This document shows, piece after piece, positions 35,701 to 47,036 of a stretch of 64,000 bases of DNA; position 1 is the first letter of the stretch, and each line of letters starts with the position of its first letter. The position numbers and the translations under genes were made by a program. This DNA is from Anaeramoeba flamelloides (lineage: Eukaryota > Metamonada > Anaeramoebidae). The notes under the pieces were generated by a model. It did not search any database. It was given only the letters and a program-made list of their open reading frames with translations, and had not been told where the DNA came from. The stretch covers positions 6,007,501 to 6,071,500 of the forward strand of contig JANTQA010000008.1 in the NCBI GenBank assembly GCA_027625915.1, written 5' to 3'.

Positions 35701-38700
35701 TCTTGAAAACTCATTAAATCAAAATAATAAAAATTAAAATTAAATATTTTAAAATTTGATGTGCTATTTTATTTGAAATGAGAAATCTTGTTTTGTAAAT
35801 TTTAGGGGGGGGGGGGGGGGGTATAAAAGCAATAAAAACCGTTAAACAAGGTGAATTGGGGTAAAGTTCTTTACATTTTATTGATAACTCTTTACACATC
35901 AAACTTTTGTTATTTAAAATCTCATATTCAATATAAAGCAACAATTCATCTGGGTATTTTGTTGGGATTGTTTTTTTTTTACCTTTATTTTCTTTTTTTT
36001 TTTTTGTTTCAGACTTCAATCCAATAATGGTCTTTCTTAATTCCTATATCTAGCTCATTCGAAATCAAAATTAAACTGTTTTCAGTTTTATACACTGGTA
36101 GATTATTTCAAAATTGGTTTCTTCTTATCTTGTTTTTTAAAATTTCCAACTGTTCAATATCCATAAAAAAAAAAACAAAAAATGAAAAAATAAATAATTA
36201 AAATGAAAATAAGGTATAAGTATTTATCTTATTAAATTTTCAAATTATAATAAATTGTGATTTTTTTACTTGCTTATTTTAGATTTTGGGTATGTCCAAA
36301 TTTTTGGAATGGGGTTTTTACGTTTTGTATTTTTTTTGAAAAAAAGAATATACTCAACTCCAATTCCAAAATTTTAACACACCAAAATTCAATTTTTGAA
36401 AAAAAAAAAATCTTATTTAATAAATTCTATAAGAAATACCAAATTAGAACCAACTAATTTGAAATATCAACAATTGTTTATAAATTACAATATTCACAAG
36501 ACAAAAAATAAAAAAAAATATCAATACTAATAAATCAATTGTTTTTTTAAAAATTTTGGAGATGGGCTATTAAAAAAATGTATTGGTAAATTTGTTGAAA
36601 TTTCTAACTCGGAATATTGATCGATAAAAAGGTTAGATATTACCAACTAATTTTATTTTGAGTTCTTCTGTTTTGAATAACTTGACTTTAACATAATACC
36701 AACCTTTAGAAAAAATATTTTGATCTAATTAAACAGTTTACTTAATTCAAAAAATGAAATGCAAACAAAAAAAACTCAAAAGATAAAAAAATGAAAATAA
36801 TATTTTTCAAAAATCAAAATTATTTCCAATTTGAATGAAATTTTATGGTTGTGATTCTTTTAACTTTTACAACTGTTTTAAAAATTTTGAATTTTTGGTT
36901 CTTTTTGATTTATAGCGTGTCCAAATTTTTGGAATGGCTTTTATAAATCGAATTTCAAATTATTACTTCTGATTTATTGGTTTTTAAGATCATAAAAATA
37001 TTAATTAAATGAATGTATCTTAACTTATTTTTATTTTATCTTTTGCATACCAAATTGAAAAAAAAAAAAAAAAAAAATAATCCAAAAATTAATTGAATAA
37101 ATTAAAAACTTTTACAAAAATAAGAAAATTTATGAATACATATTTTAGGTTGTTCAAAATTCTTTTTGTGAAATAAAATCTAAAAAGTAGATAATTGTCA
37201 TAATTTTTTACTTGGACTTTCTTTTACATTTTTTTCAAAAGGTGACGGAATTAGAATCAAAAAAAAACAAAATAATAAAATATAATTTCATGTGATGTTT
37301 TACCTTTTGAAAACTATAATGTATTTCCAAAAAAGTGTGGTATTTTTTTTTACATTTCATAAAAAAATCTTTTTTAGTGGTGCTATTCTTTAATTGACAA
37401 TACCAAATTAAGTTTAATATTAATACCAATTGTATCAATGACTAGGGTATTAATTTCAAAATATGTTTTTTGAAATATTTTCAAAAAAAAATGAAAAAAA
37501 AAAAAAATCACACTTATATGCGGAGAAAACAATGTTGCCAATTCCAATAAAAAAATTGGAAATATGGAAATAGCACAAATGATTTTTTTATCAATAAAAT
37601 ACATTTTTATGTTTTACCTTCTCTTATAAATTTGTTGAGATTAAACAAGTTATGAAAACCATTTTTTCGATCAAAAATAAAATAATAAATTGCAATTTTC
37701 ACCTAAAAAATATCAGATAAAATCAAGATCAGAAAATTTAACATCTTTTATTTATTTAATAACATAATAATAAAAAACCAATTCGAATGATTATTAAGAA
37801 ACAATAAATGATTATTAATGATTTTGTTTATTTGCTACTTTTTTGAAGATTGAGTTTAATAAATATATTTTAAAATAAATTTGCCCCACTTTTTTGTAAA
37901 TTGTTTACAATAAACAAAGCTGATAATTATTATTCATTCAAAAATAATTTTTTTTTTGTTGTCAACCAAACTCAACAATTCTAAAATTCAGAACATTTAC
38001 TAATTTATTAAATAGATATTATTATGTTATAAAAACAAATTCAAATAAATATTTGTCCTTTATGTTTAAAATATGAACAGAAGGAAATAATAAAAAATAT
38101 GGATTATTTTTTATGGGTATGCCCTTCATATAAAAATAATAGATTAATAGTTCAAAATAAATTAAAAGAATTGAATCTTTAATTATATAATTTTAAACAG
38201 AAAGTGATTTAAAAATTATTTTCATTAATTGATAATCGTGAAATCTATGATTTGACTCTTAAATTGATGAAAGGAAATTTAAGTACAAGGACAACTTAGA
38301 GTGTACTTTACAATTCTTCCTCGGTAATAAATATTTTTTTTTTTTTTTTTCCTTTTTCAATGAAAGCCATTTTCAAAAAAGTTAATTTTTTTTAATTTTA
38401 TGTTTTAGAGAATATTCTCTTTTTTAGCAATTATATTATTAAATTGATAATATAAAATAAGGAGAAATACCAATACTAATCGAATTATTTTAATCAAAAA
38501 ATTTCTGAAGAAATTAAACAACAATTCAACCTTCTTTTGATATGAATTAAGATAAAATTTAATAAAAAAATTCAAGTATTGTAACCACTCAAAAAATTAT
38601 TTTTTTTTTTAACAAAATTTATAGGATTTTCATTCAATACTAAATTTTAGTTATTAGCTGAGATTAAAAATACCAGAGAAAAAAATATAAATGATTGATT

Positions 38701-39204
38701 AAAAAAAAGTATATTTTAAAATTTTATAATTGAAAAAAAATTTAATATAAAACTAAGACCAATAAGCTTTTATATATTGAATGAAACAATTCATATAAAT
38801 GAACAAATTATGTTAATATGAAAAATTAATTAATAAAGAATAACAATTTTCAACATTTAAATAACAAATTTTTAAAATTTACTTTTAGAAAAATGCTTGA
38901 AAACAAAATTTTCCCTGATTTTTGAGTCTTAGTTTACATGACTTTATCCCAATTCAAAAAATAAACAAATAAAATAACTAAGAATATGGGAACTTTTATT
39001 TATTTTTTATCAGGTTTTAAGATTTCCTAGTCGGAATAAATAAGTTTATAAGGAACAAAAAACAAAAAAAAAAAAAACAATTTTATTTTCTGAATTATAT
39101 TTTATTATATTTTTTTTCAAACATTACACAATTTATTGTTTATTTATTGAATTATATTTTTTTAATTTTTTCCATTCATTAACTTACCCCCTCCACACAC
39201 ACAT

Positions 39205-39290
<86 letters not shown>

Positions 39291-42200
39291 TATTAATTAT
39301 ATTTATTGAATAGATTCATTTTAATAACTGAAAAATTAAAAATTGAACCAAAGAAAACTAAAAAACTTGAACTTATTAATTATCAGATTAAATATTTCCC
39401 ACACATTATCAATTATCATAAATTAATAAAATTAGATTTGCGGAACAATAATATTGTTACTCTTGAAGGGCAAAATTTAGAAAAATTACCAAATTTGAAA
39501 TTCTTAGATTTAAGAGATAATAATATTCACTCATATCCGATAATGATTACAAATTTAATTGAAATATCCACCTTAAGATATTTGAATATCGAAAATAGTA
39601 CTTCAAGTTCCGAAACCAAAAACCCAAAAGATTATTATAATCAAGTCTGCAAATATTTGAAAGGGTTAGCGACAATAGACTATATTCCTAATCCAAACCC
39701 ACTCGAAGTACATCATTGGGAAGCACTCAAGGAATTAAAGGAATTGACCAAGGGGATATTAGGAAATCCAAATAAGATTATTGAAATGGATTTATCGAAT
39801 CAAAATTTCAAAATGGATTTATTTGAAAAGATTTTAAATTTAATTAGAAAATTGCCCGTCAAGGATCTACGAATGAACGGGAACGAATGGGACAGACTAC
39901 CAAATTATCGGTATCGAGTTATTCATAAGATCCGTCGATTACAATCCCTTGATGGGATTATCATTTCAATGGCACAGAAAGAAAATGCCTTAAATTGGTA
40001 CGAGAATCACCACAAAAAGGGTAAAGAGCACACAGACGAGGTTGCTGTGATAGTGGGCTTTGGAATCTCTGCTTTGGACAATTATGACGATGATCAAAAT
40101 CAAGAAGGAAACAATAATAACGACTTTGCCGATCCAAACCAAAACGGTGACAATAACGATAATAACAAGAAATGGGCGGGGATGAATCCAGAAGACCTTA
40201 ATTCTACCGATGGGCAAGAAGGGCAACATTTCCAGAATCCGAAACAAGACTTCAAAAGCTTTCGGGGCGATGTCCAAATTGTTGCTGACGATTTTGCACA
40301 GAATATTTATCGAAGATTTGCGCCTGTGGGTACCCACATTACCAAGTTAGAAATCGCTGTAACCTTTTTACAAATATTAGGGCTATTGGTTTCCCTGATA
40401 CCAACTGTCAATTGGCCCGATATTTTTATTGATTTGTCATGGATCACCTTCCCATTTGCGATTGATTTAGATTTTCTATATCTTGTTTTCAAAATCACCA
40501 TTCCTTTACACTGGCAATATTTTAAATTTTTTTCTTTCATGATCATACCAATTCTTGTCGTGGCTGTTTATCTGATAACCTTTAACCGCGAAAAGTGGAT
40601 CCAAAAATACATTGTCAATTGGAAAAAAACGAGAAAAAAATTATTAATCGTTTGGGCAATCGGCTTTGTTATATGCTTCTTTTTAGGAATACTGATCGAT
40701 TTAAACGGGATGTCCAATCAAGAGAACGATCGTTTTTCATTTACGGGGATCCAACAAGGCTTTATTACCTTATTTGTGCTAGTTTATTCCTTGGCTATTT
40801 TGCTATATTATGCAAACGCAAAGTTATTTCAAAGGCACCAAACAGACCGCTATTGGTTCCGGTTCAATAAATATGTTAAAAGAATCTGTTTATTTTTATT
40901 TACAGTGCTATTCATGCCCTTAACTAGAGTCATTTTATACAATTTCAAATGCAACGAAAGCGGCAAGGAATTGATCATCTGGGAAGGAAGGCCATGCCCC
41001 AAGGGCGTTGGCGATTTCTTTTTCGTGCATTGGATCTCCATAATCTTTGGCATTCTATATATCTTTGGGATTCCTCTAATGTTTGTTTATTTGATCCATT
41101 TCCGAGTGAAGGAAATTGAGTATCATTTCAAATTGAAGGAGAAAGTGACTAAAATTAGAGATTTGAAAAGGCAAATGAAAGAAGAAAAAGAAAAAGTTTT
41201 GAAAAAGGAAATGAAATTAAAAGTGAAAAAGAAAAAAAAAAAACTCAATTCAATCTATAAGCGAAGAGTAAAGGAATTTAAATGCCCAGAATCTTATTTA
41301 TACAATGCGCACACAAGAAGATTCAAATATTATAAACCCTTCCAAATGCTAGAAAAGTTTATCTATTTAATTTTGACAATATTTTATGGCGCTGGAGAAA
41401 TACTCGGTGTCGTTGCGATCAGTGTCCTAGTTTTTTTCACTATGATTGCAATGGTATTTAAACCCTATTCAGATCAAATCGAAGACCTCCTAGATGACTA
41501 TGGTAAAATAATTAATGCATCCATCATTTTGATTGGAACTCTATTGTCTTATGGAAAGGGTTTGAATAAAACCACTTCAGGTGTTATTTTAGTTATTTTA
41601 TGCATTACCTTTTTATTTGCAGTATTATTGGCTTTTATTTTAAACCCAATTAGAAATCGTAGAGCTAAAAAAAAGGCAAAAATTTATTTGAAAAATAAAA
41701 AACAATCTAACCAAGAAAAATTGTTTATGAAAAACCAAGAAAATAATGAATCCTTTATAAGCAATGAAAGTAGTTCAGATGTAGAATTAAATAAAATGAA
41801 TTCAGATTCAGATTCAGGTCCAGGTTCAGGTTCAGATTCCCATAAAAAAATGAAAAGTGTAATCTTGGGAAATACTATTCCTTCGGGCGTTGATGACATT
41901 GAGGATTTATCATCCCATTCAGATTCCCAATCAAAGAAACCTTCTTCTTCTTCTTCTTCTTCTTCTTCTTCTTCTTCTTCTTCTACTACTTCCGCTTCTT
42001 CTTCTGATACTGATTCTGGATTAGACAACATCACATTAAAAATAAATAAACTTCATGATATTGGAAAAGATAAGAAAAACAAAACAAAAAATAATCAAAA
42101 AAAAATAAAACCCAATGTTATCAACAAATTAAAAGCGGATAGAATTGCCGATTCAATAAAAAAATATGATAATAGAGTTTTAAGCTTTGCTTCAGAAGAC

Positions 42201-42575
42201 TTTGAAACTTTACATATCAAAGGAATTACCAAAAAAAAATTAAGTAAATTACACAACGAAAATGTAATCAAATCCAATGAAGATAATTTAGATGAATTAG
42301 AGGATTTCGATGATTTTGATAGCGATAGCGATTCCAATAATTCAGATGATGATGAAATTAAAAATATTAATGAAGAAGTGGAAGAAGAAATTTTATTAGA
42401 AGATTTCATCGAAGAACTCCCCAAGATACATGTACCAAAGCATGTGAAAAATAAATTAAGTTATGCAACTTTCCGAAAACCAAAAAATATTGGCAAATTT
42501 AAACGTAAAATAAGAGTAATAAGAGATATTGATTTTGAAGAAGTACAATTATTAAAGAAAAAAAAAAAAAAGTAA
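29713..42575 (+). CDS. Giant leucine-rich-repeat protein with C-terminal multi-membrane module
   Basis: Exons 29713-29931, 31474-32037, 33032-35241 and 39314-42575, giving about 2084 residues without the unknown N-terminus. Junctions are phase 0, 0 and 2 and all borders are GT/AG; the donor GTAATT at 35242 removes an apparent stop and joins NISQKCDNSK to FILITEKLKI. The first three exons are LRR blocks (LEILDLRENPINS, LQFLDLSSNQIEHLKG, LKILDLSFNNINNG, LEVLDLRDNKLPD). Each block ends with a cap resembling LLNGIEI or LDSELIS. The last exon has more LRRs, an Asn/Asp-rich linker, then roughly ten hydrophobic segments beginning ITKLEIAVTFLQILGLLVSL and including WIS...YIFGIPLMFVYLI and YKPFQMLEKFIYLILTI. 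This resembles the TRP-like membrane module that ends many large extracellular-repeat proteins of protists. The tail is Ser- and Asp-rich and ends in polylysine. A membrane receptor or channel-like role is inference. Confidence 0.8.
30508..31061. mobile_element. MITE inside LRR gene intron 1
   Basis: The left end (GGGGTATTTTATTAAATTTC, then CAAATTTGGTCAAATTTC) is inverted at the right end (GAAATTTAATAATTTTCCCC). Arms are about 60 bases. Within lies a short run of CTAACATACCTTAACATACC-type repeats near 30905. Confidence 0.7.
32150..32760 (+). repeat. Dispersed repeat, copy in LRR gene intron 2
   Basis: Matches 50990-51400 in the same orientation over several blocks, including TTTTTTGATGAAATTTTTGG... 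against GATTAAATATTTAGTTTTAA..., and the peptide-level pair VLLNCILNQEMCSSE / VLMKLYFESRNLFF and TKEQINKIYRKR / TKKFIQKGT. Both look like decayed coding DNA of one unidentified mobile element. Confidence 0.4.
35560..36172 (-). mobile_element. Second copy of the 21795-23034 DNA transposon, partial
   Basis: On the minus strand the product from near 36019 to 35860 reads KYPDELLLYIEYEILNNKSL, MCKELSIKCKELYPNSPC, closely matching the copy at 22260-22400. The start ATGGATATTGAACAGTTGG is also shared (minus strand, near 36172). The frame runs into a proline tract encoded by G17 at 35805-35821. No TIRs are recognised at this copy. Confidence 0.55.
36356..36566. mobile_element. ~210-bp MITE with CTCCAAAATTTTTAACACAC ends
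   Basis: Left CTCCAATTCCAAAATTTTAA and right TAAAAATTTTGGAGATGG. The same layout is found at 52290-52505 and 58755-58970, making a three-copy family here. Confidence 0.6.
37965..38345 (+). mobile_element. LINE remnant, 3' end
   Basis: Reads STILKFRTFTNLLNRYYYV, then ICPLCLKYEQKEIIKNMDYF and LWVCPSYKNNRL: the zinc-knuckle tail of the family. The 3' end after KLMKGNLSTRTT reads TAGAGTGTACTTTACAATTC and TTCCTCGGTAATAAA, then a T-rich run. That terminal block is shared with 45985-46045 and 62770-62835. No palindrome cluster is present in this copy. Confidence 0.65.
39194..39290. repeat. (AC)n followed by (AT)n
   Basis: About 36 AC units and 11 AT units, ending 23 bases before the acceptor of the LRR gene's last exon. 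Confidence 0.95.
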
Positions 42576-45026
42576 AAAGAAAATATTAATAAGATTTTGA
42601 AATTCAGAAAGAAACACAAGTTGTTGAAGAAATATAAATATTCAAATATATATATATATATATATATATATAAACAAAAATGAAATCGAATATTATTGAT
42701 GAATTTTAATTTTAAAATTTTTTTTTATGAAAAAAATATTACAAACAATAAAAATTACTTTCTTTTTATTTTGAAAAAAATTATTTGTATTTTTAGATAT
42801 TCATCAAAGTACTCTCTGGATTTAAAGTTTAATGAATATTGGAATTCGGCATAATAAAATATAAAAATGATTTCAAAGATTGTTTGTTGATTGAAATTCA
42901 AAACCTAACTTATTATTTTTTTTTTTTTTTATATTTTTTATTGTTTTTTTTTGAAAAAGTATAATTGTTGTAAAAAAAAATTGAGTAAACAAATTTTTTT
43001 GGCTTTTTGATCTTTTGTTTTTAAAAAATCCAAAAAAAAAATTTGTTTAAAAAATGGCTTTACTGTTATTTTAAAAAAATATGACATACTAAAAAAGTGA
43101 AAAAGTTTTTTTTGTCAAAAAATAAAAAATTAATTGCAAATATTAGTAAAAATGATCAAAATCATCAGATTTTTTTTAAAGGTAATAAGAATCCAAATGG
43201 AGAATAAAAGTTTGTAAGAAGGTTATATATATAAATTTAATGTTCTTAATTTCAATTTCATAAGAATGTTCAAGAAGAATGCCGTAAAACTCAAATACTT
43301 TATTCTAAAACCAAATCTTCACCTAAATGAAAAATTATCAGTTTTTTTTTATACTTGCATAGGAAATGTTATTTTTTAAAAAAGTATTTCATGGTTCGTT
43401 CTTTGAATTTTGTATCAATTACTTGATCCTTTAATCTTGATATTAAATACTATTTTTTAAATTTTTTAGGTTCTTTTAAGATTTATATTGAAAAATAGAA
43501 AAATCAGAAATTGATTTTTTTTTCAGAATCACTTTATTTTGATAAGAATTGAGTTTTTCTGAAGTACTCACAAAACGATCCTGATTAAATATAAAGATTA
43601 TTTCTGAAAGTTGTAATTTTCCTTATATGAATTGCTCTAAAAAATATACTTTTTACTCATTTTTGCCACTCTATAAAAACAAAAATAAAGAATTTGCTTT
43701 TAAAGGTTTTTGACTTGGAGAATCTAGGAGTAATCAAAATGAATAAAATATCAGTTTAAATCCATTCTATTAAAATGATTTTCATTCTAAATTTTATTTT
43801 TATTATCTTTAAAAAAATTTGAGTCCTTTCGTTCAGTTTTACTAATACTTGCAATTACTTTTTTATTTTTTAACAAAATAAAATGTCCTCACTATTTTGG
43901 TATGTTATATTTTTTTAGAACAACAATATAGCCATTTTTTAAAAAAAAAATTTTTTTGCTTTTTTTAAAAACAAAAGGCTAAAAATCCAAAAAAAACTGT
44001 TTACTCTTTTTTTCTTTGTTCTCGTTATTATATTCATAATTTTTTTTTTAAATTTTATAAAACTTTAAAATAATGATGAGCAGAGTAGATGATTTTGCAT
44101 ATCAAAATCTATCAAAATAATTTAAAATTTCAATATGAGAAAATAGTTTTATTGAAAAAGGAAATTTCAGAAAAAAATATATCTTTTAAATTTTCTCAAT
44201 TTCTAATGATAAATTCAAAAAAATTCTTAATTTTTTTTGTAAAATTTCCCTTTTTATCAAACACTTCTAACTTCTATTTTAAAACTGTTCATTATGAATT
44301 ATGTTTTAAAGAACCAATTATTTTGACACGATTTATTGAAATTTCAATAACTAAAATACTTTATTCATCCTAAAAAAAAAAAAATTATATAACATGTTAT
44401 ATATGTATTTTATTTTTTTTTTCAACATTTACTTTTTCTTAGTGAAATTTTAAGTAAATAATTTTAGATAACTACATATAAGAAAGAGTTTAGAACTCTT
44501 AAAAGTTTAAGATAGTATTGTAGTTGTTGTGGAAAGATTTTTGGAATTCATTGTATTATTAGGAAAAGTTTGAAAATTTTCTGATCTTCTGATTTCCAAT
44601 TCTAACATTTAAAATAAGAACTATTTTACAAATAAAAATTGACTTTATATATATTATTTAAAGTTCTTTTATAACACTTTAACAATAATGTTTGTTGAGT
44701 TGTTTAATTGATAACAGTGAGATTAGTGAATGTCTCAATTTTAAACCAATTTAACAAATACTTTGGTCTAAATTAACAAATTACTTATTCAAGTAAAAAT
44801 GAAAAAAAAGTGCTTTATAATTTGGAGAATGTTTAGAAAAGAATAAATTCCATTTCTTTATTAAAAACAATGTCTAAATCCAAACATTGCGTTTTTCCCA
44901 TTTCAAAAAAAAAAGCAATATCATTTTTTAAAAATAAAAAAATCGTTTATTCTCTATTTTCTTAGAAAATAAAAAAAAGAAAAAAGACCATTTTATCGAA
45001 GATTTCAAAAGTGGAATATATATACA

Positions 45027-45084
<58 letters not shown>

Positions 45085-45129
45085 CAATAAATAAATAAAA
45101 ACATTTTTTCAAAATTTAAATTCGAAAAT

Positions 45130-46045
45130 TTGGTAATTTCAGTCAATAAAAAGAAATTTAAATTCAAAAGCAAATTAAAAGAATTAAGTCTACCTTATCT
45201 GGAAAAATTAATAAAATCCAATCAAAGGATCAACAATAAAATTAATTGGAATACAAAAACCTAAACATTCTTCAAAAAGAAATTTATAAATATAAATACA
45301 ATGAGTTACTAAATTCTACAAGTTGGAAGTTTCGTTAGGTTATCCAAGATTCATAGAATTGAGTAAAATCAAATATTTTTCTCTATTCTTTTAAATTCTA
45401 GAAAACCGTCGTTAGCTTTTTTTTAATTTGAGAAATAAAAAGAAAATCCCAAAAATTTTTCTTTAATTTCTTAAATTAAAAAAAACTGCCGTTAGCTTTT
45501 CTTGAGTTTTCTGTTTATTGGGAAAATCGGTATATTTTCAGAATAAAACAGAAAACTTCAAGAAAACCTAAGTACTTGAAGGCACTCTCGGTACTTGACT
45601 ACACTTCACAAAAATATTTTAATATAATAAAAAATCAAAAATATTCATTTGTAACAAAAATTACCAAGTTATCCATCAAGTTCAATATTGTTAAAATTTA
45701 GAACATTCACAAACTGCTTAAATAGATATTACTATGTAATGAAAAAAAAAAAAAAAAATAAATTATGTCCTCTATGTTTACAATATAAGCAAAAGGACAT
45801 TATGAAAATATTGATCATTTTTATGGGTTTTTCCTACCTATAAAAAAAATAGATTAATATTTCATAACAAATTAAGAGAATTAAATCTTAATGAAATAAT
45901 TTTAAACGTTGACAGTTTGAGACTATTTTCATTAATCAATAATCGTAAAATCTAAGTTTTTATACTTAAATTTCTAAAAGGAAATTAAAGTATAAGGGCA
46001 TCTAGAGTGTAAATTACATATCTTCCTCAATAAAAAAAAAAAATA
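45130..46045 (+). mobile_element. LINE remnant interrupted by palindrome cluster VIII
   Basis: Before the cluster: INWNTKTLNILQKEIYKYKY and NELLNSTSWK, matching 283-372. After it: LKFRTFTNCLNRYYYVMKKK, CPLCLQYKQKDIMK, then a diverged tail (DSLRLFSLINNRKI). The 3' end GGGCATCTAGAGTGTAAATT is followed by TCTTCCTCAATAAAA. The reading frame is broken in several places. Confidence 0.65.
45333..45605. repeat. Palindrome cluster VIII (modules B, A, C)
   Basis: Left border TTTCGTTAGG, module B 45338-45405, linker CGTCGTTAG, module A 45414-45487, linker CTGCCGTTAG, module C 45496-45570. The right border is CCTAAGTACTTGAAGGCACT and CTCGGTACTTGACTACACTT. It is the clearest one-of-each arrangement. Confidence 0.85.
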
Positions 46046-46859
46046 AAAACATTTTTTTTACTATGTCAAGTCAAAAAATATCAGAGGAATTTTCAAAATC
46101 ATTCATTGTTTAGAGAGTCAGGTACGTGTAGGTTTTTATGATTGATTGTTTTCAAGAATTGGCTGACAAAAGGGTATAAAATAGGAAATAGATCTCATTG
46201 AAAAATTTATAAGATCTAGTTTGTTTCTGTAAAATTTAAACCAATTTTTGTTATCAATTCTGAAAAGGTAAAATTTAACTTCAATTCTTTTGATAAATAC
46301 ATTGGGGGGGGGGGGATATACTTTAAAGAACAATTTCTTCAAAATACCATTAAAAAATAAAAAATTTATTTTGAAATCTTTCAAAATACTCTATATTATA
46401 ACATGTTATAAAAAGGTAATTCATATCTTTTAATTGAAAAATCACAATATCAAAAAGATTTTTGTTCTAAAAATGTTTTATGATTGTTTTGTAATTATTT
46501 TTTTTTTTGTGTTCAAAGTTAAAACATAAAAATTCCAAAAATGGGAAAATGGATTAAAAATCCGAAAAACATTTATTGGAATTTATCAGTATTAAATTGA
46601 AATTTTTCGATTTCGATAAATTTACTATTACTAATAAACTTTGTTTCAGTAAAAGGTGCACAATATTTTTTGCAATTATCAATTATTTTATATAGTTGAC
46701 AATTTGAAGAACAAATAAGAAATAAAAAGTATAATAAACATCAAAAGAATTGTTGATATCTGTCTGAAATAAAACTAATAAATCAATAGATTTTCTTAAA
46801 AATTGAAAAACTCAAATTCTTAGGATATAATGAAAAAAACAAGAATGCTTTTTTGATCT

Positions 46860-47036
46860 CCTACTGGTATTTGAATAATAAATATTAAACAATTTTCACT
46901 TCATTTTGCATACTTTTCGTTATTGAAAATAAGTCCCCAAACGAAGTATGTTGATATTTGTAGTCTCTATTTAAAAAAGGAGATGAAAATGAAGTGAAAA
47001 TTTTTCACATTTATTAATCTAATATCAGGATCAAAG
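46860..47036. mobile_element. ~175-bp MITE with TTTTCACTTCATTTT arms
   Basis: Left GATCTCCTACTGGTATTTGA and TTTTCACTTCATTTTGC; right AATGAAGTGAAAATTTTTCA and TCTAATATCAGGATC. Related halves occur at 4195-4330, 19500-19630 and 25290-25690. Confidence 0.6.

Larger units (their letters stand above)
35242..39313. other. 4.07 kb intron of the LRR gene
   Basis: GTAATT donor and GAATAG acceptor in matching phase 2. It contains the second copy of the DNA transposon interior (35560-36172, inverted), a G17 tract, three copies of the Tc1/mariner-like end motif (36281, 36356, 36917), a LINE remnant (37965-38345) and an (AC)n(AT)n tract just before the acceptor. Confidence 0.75.

Noticed and set aside
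41684-42424. Minus-strand open frames rich in Glu or Ser opposite the LRR gene's tail
   Set aside because: Shadows of the TTC serine run and GAT aspartate stretches in the coding strand.
44089-44373. 94-codon plus-strand open frame
   Set aside because: Very AT-rich Phe/Ile/Lys composition, no domain, no splice context; likely chance.
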